From positions 434,001 to 498,000 of the forward strand of contig NZ_BLLN01000005.1 of NCBI RefSeq assembly GCF_011170125.1: a stretch of 64,000 nucleotides of DNA. The letters are read 5' to 3'. Shown here piece by piece: positions 52,396 to 61,380 of the stretch (positions are counted from its first letter, which is position 1; each line of letters opens with the position of its first letter). The DNA comes from Streptomyces diastaticus subsp. diastaticus (GTDB lineage Bacteria > Actinomycetota > Actinomycetes > Streptomycetales > Streptomycetaceae). The position numbers and the translations under genes were made by a program. The notes below the pieces were generated by a model. The model was given only the letters and a program-made list of their open reading frames with translations. It ran no database searches and was not told the DNA's origin.

Positions 52396-53394
52396 TCACC
52401 CCCGGAGGACCGCGGCGGCCGCGCCGATGAGTCCGGCGTCCGCCCCGGTCCTCGCGGGGACCACGGTCAGGCCACGTACGAAGGCGAGCGTGGCGTACTC
52501 GTCGAGCGCCCGGCGCAACGGGTCGAAGAGCACCTCGCCGGCGGCGGCCACCCCTCCACCGATCACCGCGATCCGGACCTCGGTGAGCGTGGCGGTGGCC
52601 GCGATCCCGGCGGCCAGCGCCCGGCCCGCCCTGACGAAGGCCGCGCCGGCCACCGGGTCCCCCGCCCGGGCGGAGGCGGCCACCGCCGCCGCCGAGGTGT
52701 CGCCGTCGGGTCCGGGACGCCACCCCCGCGCCAGGGCGCGGGAGGCGATGTGCGGGCCGCTGGCGATGCGTTCGACGCAGCCCCGGCCGCCGCACGGGCA
52801 CAGCTCGCCGTCGAAGTCGACGCTGATGTGGCCGATGTGGCCGGCGTTCCCGCTGGGCCCGGCGTGCAGGCGGCCACCGAGGACCAGCCCGCCGCCGACA
52901 CCCGTGGAGACGACCATGCAGAGGGCGTCGTCGTAGCCGCGCGCCGCGCCCTGCCAGTGTTCGGCGGCCGCGACGGCGACGCCGTCGCCGATCAGCCGGA
53001 CCGGCCGCGCCCCCACCACCTCCCGGACCCGCTCGACGAGCGGGAAGTCACGCCAGCCGGGGATGTTCACCGGACTGACCGTGCCGGCGGAGGCGTCGAC
53101 CGGTCCGGCGCTGCCGATGCCGAGCGCGCCCACCCGCTCCCACTCGGGCCGGGCGGCGAGTTCCCCGAGCGCGGCGTGGACGGCGCCCACCACCCGTTCA
53201 CCGTCCTGGCCGGCCGGGGTCGGCCGTCGCGCCCGCAGGACGACACGCCCCTCCCGGTCGACCAGGGCGGCGGCGATCTTGGTCCCGCCGATGTCGAGTG
53301 CGGCGGTCAGGTCGGTACGGGTCACGGTCGGAGCTCCTGTGCGGGCACCGGCCGTCGCGGGCGCCTCTGAGTACGTCTCTTGGTCCTGATCCAT
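52396..53394 (-). CDS. ROK-family glucokinase-like sugar kinase
   Basis: 332 residues from ATG 53394. After about 25 variable residues, LTAALDIGGTKIAAALVDRE is the ATP-binding motif, GIGSAGPVDASAGTVSPVNI the substrate region, VVSTGVGGGLVLGGRL the second phosphate motif, and HISVDFDGELCPCGGRGCVE the zinc-binding ROK signature (GH just upstream). So, unlike the ROK protein at 39513, it should be an active kinase on glucose or a related sugar. Divergent from a LacI regulator with a palindromic site between. Confidence 0.9.
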   Translation of the reverse strand: MDQDQETYSEAPATAGARTGAPTVTRTDLTAALDIGGTKIAAALVDREGRVVLRARRPTPAGQDGERVVGAVHAALGELAARPEWERVGALGIGSAGPVDASAGTVSPVNIPGWRDFPLVERVREVVGARPVRLIGDGVAVAAAEHWQGAARGYDDALCMVVSTGVGGGLVLGGRLHAGPSGNAGHIGHISVDFDGELCPCGGRGCVERIASGPHIASRALARGWRPGPDGDTSAAAVAASARAGDPVAGAAFVRAGRALAAGIAATATLTEVRIAVIGGGVAAAGEVLFDPLRRALDEYATLAFVRGLTVVPARTGADAGLIGAAAAVLRG

Positions 53395-53408
53395 TGTCTC
53401 TCCGGCTT

Positions 53409-53420
53409 GACAACGTTGTC
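53409..53420. promoter_or_regulatory. LacI-type operator in the divergent kinase/regulator promoter
   Basis: GACAACGTTGTC is a perfect 12-bp palindrome with the central CG typical of LacI-family sites. It overlaps a TTGACA hexamer (53407-53412), followed 15 nt later by TATGCT, so binding would block transcription of the LacI gene and possibly of the kinase gene. Confidence 0.75.
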
Positions 53421-53582
53421 TACACTCTATGCTCGACGCCACGGCCCCGACAGGCCGGGCCAGACCGGCCGTTCGCGCGACCGGGCCGGGCGTCCGCTCC
53501 GCGGCAGGCGGGGCCGGCACACCGGCGGCTGGCCATGCCAGGCACCGGACCCGCGTCCGGACCGAGGACAGGACAGCGCACC

Positions 53583-54623
53583 GTGGCCCAGACCGCCCAC
53601 CGCCCCGCACCGCGTTACGGCAACCGCCCGACCATGAAGGACGTGGCCGCCCGGGCGGGGGTGGGGCTGAAGACCGTCTCCCGGGTGGTCAACAGCGAGC
53701 CCGGGGTGACGGTCGAGACCGAGCGGCGGGTCCGCGAGGCGATCGACGCGCTCGGCTTCCGGCGCAACGACAGCGCACGGGTGCTGCGCAAGGGCCGCAC
53801 CGCCAGCGTGGGACTGATCCTGGAGGACCTCGCCGACCCGTTCTACGGGCCCCTCAGTCGCGCCGTGGAGGAGGTCGCCCGCGGCCACGGCGCCCTGCTC
53901 ATCAACGGCTCCAGCGCCGAGGACCCCGACCGGGAGCGGGAGTTGGCCCTCGCCCTGTGCGCCCGCCGGGTGGACGGCCTGGTGGTCATCCCGGCGGGCG
54001 AGGACCACCGCTACCTGGAGCCGGAGATCGCCGCCGGGGTCGCCACGGTCTTCGTCGACCGCCCGGCCGGGGGCATCGAGGCCGACGCCGTCCTCTCCGA
54101 CAACGCGGGCGGCGCCCGTGAGGGCGTCGCCCACCTCCTCGCGCACGGGCACCGCAGGATCGGTTTCATCGGCGACCTGCCGCACATCCACACCGCCGCC
54201 GAGCGCCTGCGCGGCTACCGGCAGGCCATGGCGGAGGCGGGCGCGCCGGTCGACGAGCGCTGGGTGTCGATGGGGCCGACCGGCGCGGAGCGGGTGGCGA
54301 GGGAGACCGTGCGGATGCTCTCGGGCCCGGAGCCGGTCACCGCCCTGTTCGCGGGGAACAACCGGGTCACCGTCACCGCGCTGCGGGTGCTGGCCGGCCG
54401 GGAGTGGCCCGTGGCCCTGGTCGGCTTCGACGACGTCGAACTGGGCGATCTGCTGCGGCCCGGGGTGACCGTCGTGGCGCAGGACGCCGCACTCATCGGG
54501 CGGACCGCGGCCGACCTGCTCTTCGGGCGCCTGGAGGGCCGACCGGCCCGGGCCCGCCGGGTGGAGCTGCCGACCCGTCTGATCGTGCGCGGCTCGGGCG
54601 AACTGCCGCCGGCCGGGGAGTAG
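53583..54623 (+). CDS. LacI-family transcriptional regulator
   Basis: 346 residues from GTG 53583 (an ATG at 53635 would begin directly at the HTH). The HTH is TMKDVAARAGVGLKTVSRVV (about 17-36), then the hinge helix (NDSARVLRKGRTASVGLILE) and a periplasmic-binding-protein-like sensor domain with GVAHLLAHGHRRIGFIGD and PVALVGFDDVELGDLLRPGV. Probably represses itself and the divergent ROK kinase through the palindrome at 53409; the effector is most likely a sugar (inference). Confidence 0.9.
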   Translation: MAQTAHRPAPRYGNRPTMKDVAARAGVGLKTVSRVVNSEPGVTVETERRVREAIDALGFRRNDSARVLRKGRTASVGLILEDLADPFYGPLSRAVEEVARGHGALLINGSSAEDPDRERELALALCARRVDGLVVIPAGEDHRYLEPEIAAGVATVFVDRPAGGIEADAVLSDNAGGAREGVAHLLAHGHRRIGFIGDLPHIHTAAERLRGYRQAMAEAGAPVDERWVSMGPTGAERVARETVRMLSGPEPVTALFAGNNRVTVTALRVLAGREWPVALVGFDDVELGDLLRPGVTVVAQDAALIGRTAADLLFGRLEGRPARARRVELPTRLIVRGSGELPPAGE

Positions 54624-54802
54624 GACGGCAGACTCCCCGTGGAGCGTGCGCCGGGGACGGCCGCGGCGGCGAGCGCGCAGGCACGCGGGTGGCGCGCCAG
54701 GCGGCGGACACCGTGGCCGGCCTCGGGAGCGGCGAGCACCCTGGCCCCCGCGCGCGCTTCCGCCGGGCGGGCGGCGGTGGGGCCGCGCCGCCCGGCGGCC
54801 GG

Positions 54803-56104
54803 TCAGGCCCCCCGCCCGCCGCCCAGTTCGGCGCGGCGGGGACGGGCGTACGTCTCCAGATCGGCGCGGGTGAGGCCGCTCAGGCGGGCGACCTCGCCGT
54901 TGTCGAGAGCGCCGCACTCCAGGCCGCGCAGGAGGTGGCCGCTGAGGGCCTTGGCGGTGGCGGGCTCGTCCATGACGTCTCCGCCGGTGCGGTTGGCGTA
55001 GGCGGCGAGGCGGGCGGCGGCCCGCTCGAAGCTCTCGCGGTAGAAGGCGAAGACGGCGGCGTAACGGGTCGGGATGTGCGCGGGGTGCATGTCCCAGCCC
55101 TGGTAGTAGGCGCGGGACAGGGCGCGGCGGGTCAGACCGTAGTGCAGGCGCCAGGCGTCGTGGACCCGCGCGGTGGGGCCGACGGGCAGCACGTTGGTGG
55201 AGCCGTCGCTGACCCGCACGCCGGTGCCGGCGGCGGCGACCTGCATGACGGCCTTCGCGTGGTCGGCGGCCGGGTGGTCACTGGCCTGGTGGGCGGCGGC
55301 GACGCCGAGGCAGGCGCTGTAGTCGAAGGTGCCGTAGTGCAGGCCGGTGGCGCGGCCCTGGGCGGCGTCGATCATGCGGGCGACGGTGGCGGTGCCGTCG
55401 GGGCCGAGGATGGACTGGCTGGTCTCGATCTGGATCTCGAAGCCCAGGCGTCCCGCGTCCAGCCCGTGGGTCCTCTCGAACGCCTCCAGCAGGCGGGCCA
55501 TCGCGGTGACCTGGGCGGTGTAGGTGACCTTGGGAAGAGTGAGGACCAGGCCCTCGGGGAGCGGGCCGGAGTCGAGGAGGGTGGTGAGGAAGAGGTCGAG
55601 GGTACGGATACCGCGGTCGCGGACGGCCGCTTCCATGCACTTCATCCGGATGCCCATGCAGGGAGCGGCGGTGCCGTCGGCGTAGGCCGCGGCGACGGTG
55701 CGGGCGGCGCGGACGGCCGCCTCGTCCTCCTCGGCGTCCGGGCGGGGCCCGTAGCCGTCCTCGAAGTCGACGCGCAGATCCTCGACGGGCTCGCGGGCCA
55801 GCTTCGCGCGGACGCGGTCGTGGACGGGGACGGCCAGGTCGTCGGCGAGGCCGAGGACGGCGGCGAAGGAGGCGGCGTCGGGGGCGTGCGTGTCGAGGGC
55901 GTCGAGAGCCGCGTCGCCCCAGTCGCGCAGAGTGGTGGGGCCGAAGGCGTCGGCGGGGACGTAGACGGTGTGGACGGGCTGGCGGGTGCCGGGGTCGCCT
56001 GGGTAGCGGCGCTCCAGCTCCGCGTCGACCGGGGCCAGCAGGGCCCCGATCTCCTCGGTGACGCCGCTGCTGAAACTGGTGGCCGCCTGCTCGTGCTGAC
56101 CCAT
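54803..56104 (-). CDS. DUF6986 family protein (HpcH/HpaI aldolase/citrate-lyase-like fold)
   Basis: 433 residues from ATG 56104, which has GAGGAG upstream. LRVDFEDGYGPRPDAEEDEA holds the acidic metal-binding motif, CMGIRMKCMEAAVRDRG the conserved Arg/Lys, and LGFEIQIETSQSILGPDGTA the Glu motif of the aldolase/citrate-lyase beta subunit superfamily. LHYGTFDYSACLGVAAAHQA is the other conserved block of DUF6986. The reaction is unknown; the fold suggests aldol-type cleavage of a hydroxy-acid or its CoA ester. Confidence 0.82.
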   Translation of the reverse strand: MGQHEQAATSFSSGVTEEIGALLAPVDAELERRYPGDPGTRQPVHTVYVPADAFGPTTLRDWGDAALDALDTHAPDAASFAAVLGLADDLAVPVHDRVRAKLAREPVEDLRVDFEDGYGPRPDAEEDEAAVRAARTVAAAYADGTAAPCMGIRMKCMEAAVRDRGIRTLDLFLTTLLDSGPLPEGLVLTLPKVTYTAQVTAMARLLEAFERTHGLDAGRLGFEIQIETSQSILGPDGTATVARMIDAAQGRATGLHYGTFDYSACLGVAAAHQASDHPAADHAKAVMQVAAAGTGVRVSDGSTNVLPVGPTARVHDAWRLHYGLTRRALSRAYYQGWDMHPAHIPTRYAAVFAFYRESFERAAARLAAYANRTGGDVMDEPATAKALSGHLLRGLECGALDNGEVARLSGLTRADLETYARPRRAELGGGRGA

Positions 56105-56225
56105 GCCCACACTCTCCTCATTTCCGCTTCTCGGAATCAAAGATCCGCAGTGCGAAGTTATCCGGGCCGTCCGCTCCGGTCAACACCGGTCCGGCGCCGG
56201 CCGGCGTCCCGCGGGAGGTACGCCG

Positions 56226-56267
56226 GAGCCCCCGGCACCGGCCGAGGAGGGCCGGGGGCGGGGGCTC
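56226..56267 (-). terminator. Hairpin terminator downstream of etfA
   Basis: GAGCCCC at 56226 pairs with GGGGCTC ending at 56267, extended inward by CGGC/GCCG pairing with minor mismatches. It lies about 22 nt past the etfA stop. Confidence 0.7.
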
Positions 56268-56288
56268 AGGGCGTATCGCGCGGGGTCG

Positions 56289-57251
56289 TCAGCCCTTGCG
56301 GGCCTTGACCTCCTCGGTGAGCTGGGGGACGACCTCGAAGAGGTCGCCGACCACGCCGTAGTCGACCAGCTCGAAGATCGGGGCCTCTTCGTCCTTGTTG
56401 ACGGCCACGATGGTCTTCGAGGTCTGCATGCCCGCGCGGTGCTGGATCGCGCCGGAGATGCCGTTGGCGATGTACAGCTGCGGCGAGACCGACTTGCCGG
56501 TCTGGCCGACCTGGCTGGTGTGCGGGTACCAGCCGGCGTCGACGGCGGCACGCGAGGCGCCGACGGCCGCGCCGAGCGAGTCGGCGAGCGCCTCGATGAT
56601 CGCGAAGTTCTCCGCGCCGTTGACGCCACGGCCGCCGGAGACGACGATCGCGGCCTCGGTCAGCTCCGGACGGCCGGTCGACTCACGCGGGGTGCGCGAG
56701 GTGACCTTGGTGCCGGTGGCCTTCTCCGAGAACGAGACGGAGAGCTCCTCGACCGCGCCGGCGGCCGGAGCGGCCTCGACAGCGGCGGAGTTGGGCTTGA
56801 CGGTGATGACCGGGGTGCCCTTGGAGACGCGGGACTTGGTCGTGAACGCGGCCGCGAAGACGGACTGCGTGGCCACCGGGCCCTCGTCGCCGGCCTCCAG
56901 GTCGACGGCGTCGGTGATGATGCCGGAGCCGATCCGCAGCGCCAGGCGGGCGGCGATCTCCTTGGCCTCGGCCGAGGAGGGCAGCAGCACGGCGGCCGGG
57001 GAGACGGCCTCGTACGCGGCCTGGAGCGCGTCCACCTTCGGGACGACCAGGTAGTCGGCGAACTCGGAGGCGTCGGCGGTCAGGACCTTCACGGCGCCGT
57101 GCTCGGCGAGCGCGGGGGCGGTGTCGGCGGCGCCGGCACCGAGCGCGACGGCGACGGGCTCGCCGATCCGGCGGGCCAGCGTCAGCAGCTCCAGGGTGGG
57201 CTTGCGGACGGCGCCGTCCACGTGGTCGACGTAGACGAGAACTTCAGCCAT
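56289..57251 (-). CDS. etfA: Electron transfer flavoprotein alpha subunit
   Basis: 320 residues. The C-terminal FAD domain is clear: [60 protein letters not shown] and [20 protein letters not shown]. The N-terminal domain ([20 protein letters not shown]) forms the subunit interface. Carries electrons from acyl-CoA and other dehydrogenases to the respiratory chain. It follows etfB by 96 nt on the same strand. Confidence 0.96.
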   Translation of the reverse strand: MAEVLVYVDHVDGAVRKPTLELLTLARRIGEPVAVALGAGAADTAPALAEHGAVKVLTADASEFADYLVVPKVDALQAAYEAVSPAAVLLPSSAEAKEIAARLALRIGSGIITDAVDLEAGDEGPVATQSVFAAAFTTKSRVSKGTPVITVKPNSAAVEAAPAAGAVEELSVSFSEKATGTKVTSRTPRESTGRPELTEAAIVVSGGRGVNGAENFAIIEALADSLGAAVGASRAAVDAGWYPHTSQVGQTGKSVSPQLYIANGISGAIQHRAGMQTSKTIVAVNKDEEAPIFELVDYGVVGDLFEVVPQLTEEVKARKG

Positions 57252-57347
57252 GGGACTTCAATCTCCTGCTTGCGAAGGGTGAGGGGGCGGTGGGGTGGCC
57301 GGTCCCGGCGCTGTCGCGCACGCTGCGGCCGGTGAGGCTGCTGCGCC

Positions 57348-58133
57348 TCAGACGAACTTCCGCTCCGCGAGGAAGGCCGCGAGCTGCTTGCCGCCCTCGC
57401 CCTCGTCCTTGACGATCGTGCCGGCCGTGCGGGCCGGGCGCTCCGTCGCGGAGTCGACCTTGGTCCAGGCGTTCTCCAGGCCGACCTCGTCGGCCTCGAT
57501 GTCGAGGTCCTCCAGGTCCAGGGACTCCACCGGCTTCTTCTTGGCCGCCATGATGCCCTTGAAGGACGGGTAGCGGGCCTCGCCGGACTGGTCGGTGACC
57601 GAGACGACCGCCGGGAGGGCGGCCTCCAGCTGCTCGGTGGCGGTGTCGCCGTCGCGGCGGCCCTTGACGGTGCCGCCCTCGACCGAGACCTCGGACAGGA
57701 GGGTGACCTGCGGGACGCCCAGGCGCTCGGCCAGGACGGCCGGGAGGACGCCCATGACGCCGTCGGTGGAGGCCATGCCGCAGATGACCAGATCGTAGCC
57801 GGTCTTCTCGATCGCCTTGGCCAGCACCAGCGAGGTGCCCATGACGTCGGTGCCGTGCAGGTCGTCGTCCTCGACGTGGACGGCCTTGTCAGCACCCATG
57901 GACAGCGCCTTGCGCAGGGCGTCCTTCGCGTCGTCGGGGCCGACGGTCAGCACGGTGATCTCCGCGTCGTCCGCCTCGTCGGCGATCTGAAGCGCCTGCT
58001 CGACGGCGTACTCGTCCAGCTCCGACAGCAGACCGTCGACATCGTCACGGTCCAGGGTCAGGTCATCGGCGAAGTGCCGGTCGCCGGTGGCGTCGGGCAC
58101 GTACTTCACACAGACAACGATCCTCAAGCTCAC
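57348..58133 (-). CDS. etfB: Electron transfer flavoprotein beta subunit
   Basis: 261 residues beginning SLRIVVCVKYVPDATGDRHF. LNxDDxDxxLSExDEYAVEQAL and the AMP-binding segment DVMGTSLVLAKAIEKTGYDL plus VICGMASTDGVMGVLPAVLA are EtfB signatures. The ordinary actinobacterial etfB-etfA order is kept. The promoter region upstream has a GCAAGCGCTTTGC-like inverted repeat, fitting control by a fatty-acid-catabolism repressor (inference). Confidence 0.96.
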   Translation of the reverse strand: MSLRIVVCVKYVPDATGDRHFADDLTLDRDDVDGLLSELDEYAVEQALQIADEADDAEITVLTVGPDDAKDALRKALSMGADKAVHVEDDDLHGTDVMGTSLVLAKAIEKTGYDLVICGMASTDGVMGVLPAVLAERLGVPQVTLLSEVSVEGGTVKGRRDGDTATEQLEAALPAVVSVTDQSGEARYPSFKGIMAAKKKPVESLDLEDLDIEADEVGLENAWTKVDSATERPARTAGTIVKDEGEGGKQLAAFLAERKFV

Positions 58134-58271
58134 GCCGGCTCTCCTACTGCATCGTCATTTCTTGGCTGCGTACTGGAACGCAGCATAGGCGCCTGAAGAG
58201 GCGAATCCCGATGGGGGCGGACCGCGCTCCGACCGAAATATTACTCGTCAGTACACCCAGCTCCTGCCCGG

Positions 58272-58288
58272 TAAGCAAGCGCTTTGCA
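58272..58288. promoter_or_regulatory. Imperfect palindrome upstream of etfBA
   Basis: TAAGCAAGCGCTTTGCA is centred on AGCGCT with near-matching GCAA/TTGC arms. It lies about 140 nt upstream of the etfB start. TetR-type repressors of fatty-acid degradation in actinobacteria bind similar sites; the identity is inferred. Confidence 0.5.
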
Positions 58289-58334
58289 CTGTGATCTGGC
58301 CTACCCCGGCCGGGGTCTGCCAACCCGGAACGAT

Positions 58335-58949
58335 TCAGTCCCGCAAGGCGTTGTAACGCCCGTCGTGATGGACCAGCGGGCGGCCCGGTCCCGCCGGGTC
58401 ACCGGCCACCACCTCGGCCACCACCACCCGATGGTCCCCCGCCGGGACCCGGGCCACCACACGGCACACCAGCCACACGGGTACGGATTCCAGCAGGGGC
58501 ACCCCTTCGGGCCCCTCCCGCCACCGGGTCGGCGGGGCGAACCGGTCGACTCCGCTCCGGGCGAACGTGTCGGCCAGCTCCCGCTGGTGCTCGCCGAGCA
58601 GGTGCACGCCGACATGCTCCGTCTCGGCGATCACCGCCCAGCTGCGGGAGGCCGCGCCGACGCCGAAGGAGACCAGCGGTGGTTCCGCCGAGACCGAGGT
58701 GAGCGAGGTGGCGGTGAACCCGGCGAGGCGACCGCCGCGCGCGGTGACGACCGCGACGCCTGCCGGGTGGCGCCGGAAGGCGGCCCGCAGCAGGTCCGGC
58801 GATCCGCCGAGCGGGGCGCGGGCCCCCGCGCCCCCGCCCGCCCCGTCGTCCGGATTCCCGGGGCCGGGCACCGCGGGCGCCTCCCGCGTTCGGCACTTCG
58901 GCCCGGCGGGCGGAGGAAGTCGGGCGGCGGTGCGGCGTTCGGCGGGCAT
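58335..58949 (-). CDS. Flavin reductase-like domain protein
   Basis: 204 residues from ATG 58949. After a Pro/Ala-rich tail of about 55 residues, DLLRAAFRRHPAGVAVVTAR, GFTATSLTSVSAEPPLVSFG and HVGVHLLGEHQRELADTFAR are the NAD(P)H:flavin reductase (HpaC/DszD-type) domain. Supplies reduced FMN to a partner monooxygenase or acts on its own flavin; no partner gene is adjacent. The long disordered N-terminus may be shorter in reality. Confidence 0.88.
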   Translation of the reverse strand: MPAERRTAARLPPPAGPKCRTREAPAVPGPGNPDDGAGGGAGARAPLGGSPDLLRAAFRRHPAGVAVVTARGGRLAGFTATSLTSVSAEPPLVSFGVGAASRSWAVIAETEHVGVHLLGEHQRELADTFARSGVDRFAPPTRWREGPEGVPLLESVPVWLVCRVVARVPAGDHRVVVAEVVAGDPAGPGRPLVHHDGRYNALRD

Positions 58950-59150
58950 GGCGTCACCCTGACGAGAGGCGGGGCGGATCGTCAAGCGGGCCGGGCCCGC
59001 TCCCCCTCGCCGGGGGCGGCCTCCGCGCCGGCCCCACCGTGCGCCTGAAGCGGCGTCCGGCCGCTCGACACCGCCCCCGGTGAGGCGCGGTGGACCCGCG
59101 CCGCGGCCGTTTCACCGCACTCCCGGCCGCCGACTCGGCCTCCGCCGAGA

Positions 59151-59567
59151 TCACAGGGCCCGCGCGAGCCCCGCAAGCACGTCGGCCTTGCGGGGCGCGC
59201 CCGCGGCACGAAGGGCGACACGGCCCTCCCGGTCGAGGATCAGCACGGTCGGCGTGCGTGCGACGCCGGCGGCGCGGACCAGGTCGAGGCGGGCCTCGGC
59301 GTCGATCTCCACATGGCCGACCCCCGGGACCAGGGCGGCGACATCCGCGAGGACGCGCCGGGTCGCCCGGCAGGGCTGGCAGAAGGCGGTGGAGAACTGC
59401 ACCAGGGTGGCACGCTCCCCCAGCTCCGCCCCGAGCACCCCGGCGTCGAGGCGGGTGAGCGGCGGGGCCTCGCCACGCGCGCCACCGGCCCCGTCGGCCG
59501 GCTCGTCGGCCACGACCGCCTCACCCCTCTCCGGAACCGCCCCGCCAGCCGCAGCCCTCGCACTCAT
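59151..59567 (-). CDS. Thioredoxin-family protein with FCQPC active site
   Basis: 138 residues from ATG 59567 with GGAGG 7 nt upstream. TLVQFSTAFCQPCRATRRVL contains the redox CxxC as C-Q-P-C (WCGPC in canonical thioredoxin), then VGHVEIDAEARLDLVRAAGV and TPTVLILDREG with the cis-Pro. A 40-residue variable N-terminus precedes it. No signal peptide, so it is a cytoplasmic atypical thioredoxin. Confidence 0.87.
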   Translation of the reverse strand: MSARAAAGGAVPERGEAVVADEPADGAGGARGEAPPLTRLDAGVLGAELGERATLVQFSTAFCQPCRATRRVLADVAALVPGVGHVEIDAEARLDLVRAAGVARTPTVLILDREGRVALRAAGAPRKADVLAGLARAL

Positions 59568-59811
59568 CGCTTCCCTCCTGCCCGTACGGGCCGCCGCCCG
59601 CGACGACGGCCCTACCACTCGCGGGGCGCCCACTCGTCCCCCTGAGGCGAACCGGCGGCGGGCACTGCCCATTCCCCGCCCGCACCACGCGCCTCAAGCC
59701 GTTCGAGCACGGAAGAACCAGGTCAGACGTGACGAAGCTCTCTCGGCGTACCGGAACCGGGGCTGGTCTCCGGCCCGTTCTTGGGGCACGATCTGCGCAA
59801 CGCCGAAAACC

Positions 59812-59823
59812 TACGGCTCCGTA
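59812..59823. promoter_or_regulatory. TACGG-N2-CCGTA inverted repeat upstream of the acyltransferase
   Basis: TACGGCTCCGTA, 49 nt before the ATG at 59872. Five-base arms are exact. The position fits an operator overlapping or just downstream of the promoter; a lipid-responsive repressor is plausible but unproven. The remaining 59568-59871 sequence shows no gene. Confidence 0.5.
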
Positions 59824-59871
59824 ACTTCCGCCGGGAGAGCCCTCCCCGGGCACAGAAGGGTCCCCACTTAC

Positions 59872-60603
59872 ATGGCAGAACTCGTCTATCGACCGGTCAT
59901 CGGTGCCGCGCAAACGATGTTCAAGGCACTCGACCTGAAGATCGAGTGCCGGGGCTCCGAGCACATCCCGCGTGTCGGCGGTGCGGTGCTGGTCAGCAAC
60001 CACATCAGCTACATGGACTTCATCTTCAACGGGCTGGCCGCGCTGCCGCAGAAGCGTCTGGTGCGGTTCATGGCGAAGGACTCGGTCTTCCGCCACAAGA
60101 TCTCCGGGCCGCTGATGCGCGGCATGAAGCACATCCCGGTCGACCGCAGGAAGGGCGAGGCGGCCTACGCGCACGCGCTCAACTCCCTGCGCTCCGGCGA
60201 GATCATCGGCGTCTTCCCCGAGGCCACCATCTCCCAGTCGTTCACGCTGAAGTCCTTCAAGTCCGGCGCGGCCCGCCTCGCCCAGGAGGCCGGGGTCCCG
60301 CTGATCCCGATGGCCCTGTGGGGCACCCAGCGGATATGGACGAAGGGGCACCCGCGCAACTTCCGGCGCAGCCACATCCCGATCACCATCCGCGTGGGCG
60401 AGCCGCTGGCGGCCCCGGCGGACCAGTACGCCGGGGCGATCACCCGCCGGCTGCGGGAGCGGATGCAGGAGCTGCTGGAGGCGGCACAGCGCGCCTACCC
60501 GGTGCGGCCCAAAGGCCCGGAGGACACCTGGTGGATGCCGGCCCACCTGGGCGGCACGGCGCCGACCCCCGAGGCGGTGCGCGAGGCCGAGCAGAAGGAC
60601 TGA
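59872..60603 (+). CDS. 1-acyl-sn-glycerol-3-phosphate acyltransferase (PlsC family)
   Basis: 243 residues. The acyltransferase motifs are in order: SNHISYMDF (HX4D), KRLVRFMAKDSVF, GVFPEATIS (FPEGT-type, with Ala for Gly) and VPLIPMALWGTQ. No strong transmembrane helix beyond the N-terminal amphipathic part, as in many streptomycete PlsC homologues. Acts in phosphatidic-acid synthesis at the membrane. A hairpin terminator follows. Confidence 0.9.
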   Translation: MAELVYRPVIGAAQTMFKALDLKIECRGSEHIPRVGGAVLVSNHISYMDFIFNGLAALPQKRLVRFMAKDSVFRHKISGPLMRGMKHIPVDRRKGEAAYAHALNSLRSGEIIGVFPEATISQSFTLKSFKSGAARLAQEAGVPLIPMALWGTQRIWTKGHPRNFRRSHIPITIRVGEPLAAPADQYAGAITRRLRERMQELLEAAQRAYPVRPKGPEDTWWMPAHLGGTAPTPEAVREAEQKD

Positions 60604-60629
60604 CCGCGCGTCGGGGCTTCCCGGCCGGT

Positions 60630-60658
60630 GGGCGCCTCCCCCGCGTGGGGAGGCGCCC
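60630..60658. terminator. Hairpin terminator after the acyltransferase
   Basis: Perfect 12-bp arms, GGGCGCCTCCCC (60630-60641) and GGGGAGGCGCCC (60647-60658), between two convergent genes, so it can serve both. Confidence 0.82.
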
Positions 60659-60677
60659 GTTCGCCGTCCCGGGCCCC

Positions 60678-61295
60678 TCAGGAGGTGCCGGTCAGGTCGG
60701 CGGGAAGCAGTGTGCCCAGCTCCTCGCGGTGGCGGGCGCTCCGCAGGGCGGTGAGCACCCGGGGGTGGGCGGCGGCGTGGACGCCGGGGAGGTCGGCCTC
60801 TCCGAGTTCGGGGCGTACGGGCCAGGCCAGATGTTCGGCGGCGAGGGAGAAGCGGGCGGCGCGGCCCGGTTCGCCGCCACGCGGGTCCTGCCGGTGCCAG
60901 CCGTCGCCGCCGGGGAGGGCGACGGCGATCAGGCCGTGGACGACGGTGGACGGGTCCTCGTCGGTCCGGCGCAGCCGCTGGTAGCAGAGACCGGCCGGGA
61001 CGCCGGCGGCCCGCAGCAGGGCGGCGAGCGCGTGCGCCTTGGCGTGGCAGATCCCGGTGGACCGGGTCAGTACGTCGGAGGCGCGCCAGGTGACGCGGGG
61101 GTCGCCGACGTCGTCGGAGTGGGGAATCCGGTCGCGTACGTACGTGAAGGCCGCTTCCGCATACTCATGCGAGGGGAGCCGGTCGGCGCCGAGAGTCGCG
61201 GCCAGGTCGCGAACGGCGGGGTGATGGTGGTCGACGACTTCATCGGCCCGGAGGTGGTCGGGCGAGGTCCATGGGTGCGCGGTACTGGACGACAT
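60678..61295 (-). CDS. Transglutaminase-like domain protein
   Basis: 205 residues from ATG 61295 (an ATG at 61307 is also possible; neither has a clear ribosome binding site). EAAFTYVRDRIPHSDDVGDP, RSTGICHAKAHALAALLRAA (catalytic Cys), STVVHGLIAVAL (His) and WHRQDPRG (Asp) make the full transglutaminase-core triad. Cytoplasmic, no signal peptide. Members act as proteases or cross-linking enzymes; the substrate is unknown. Confidence 0.85.
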   Translation of the reverse strand: MSSSTAHPWTSPDHLRADEVVDHHHPAVRDLAATLGADRLPSHEYAEAAFTYVRDRIPHSDDVGDPRVTWRASDVLTRSTGICHAKAHALAALLRAAGVPAGLCYQRLRRTDEDPSTVVHGLIAVALPGGDGWHRQDPRGGEPGRAARFSLAAEHLAWPVRPELGEADLPGVHAAAHPRVLTALRSARHREELGTLLPADLTGTS

Positions 61296-61380
61296 GCCGG
61301 AGAACATAGGCGAGCGGCCACCCGCATGGCAATGCATTTACGAGTGGCCGCATACCTATGCGAGCTATCGAGGTGCGGGG

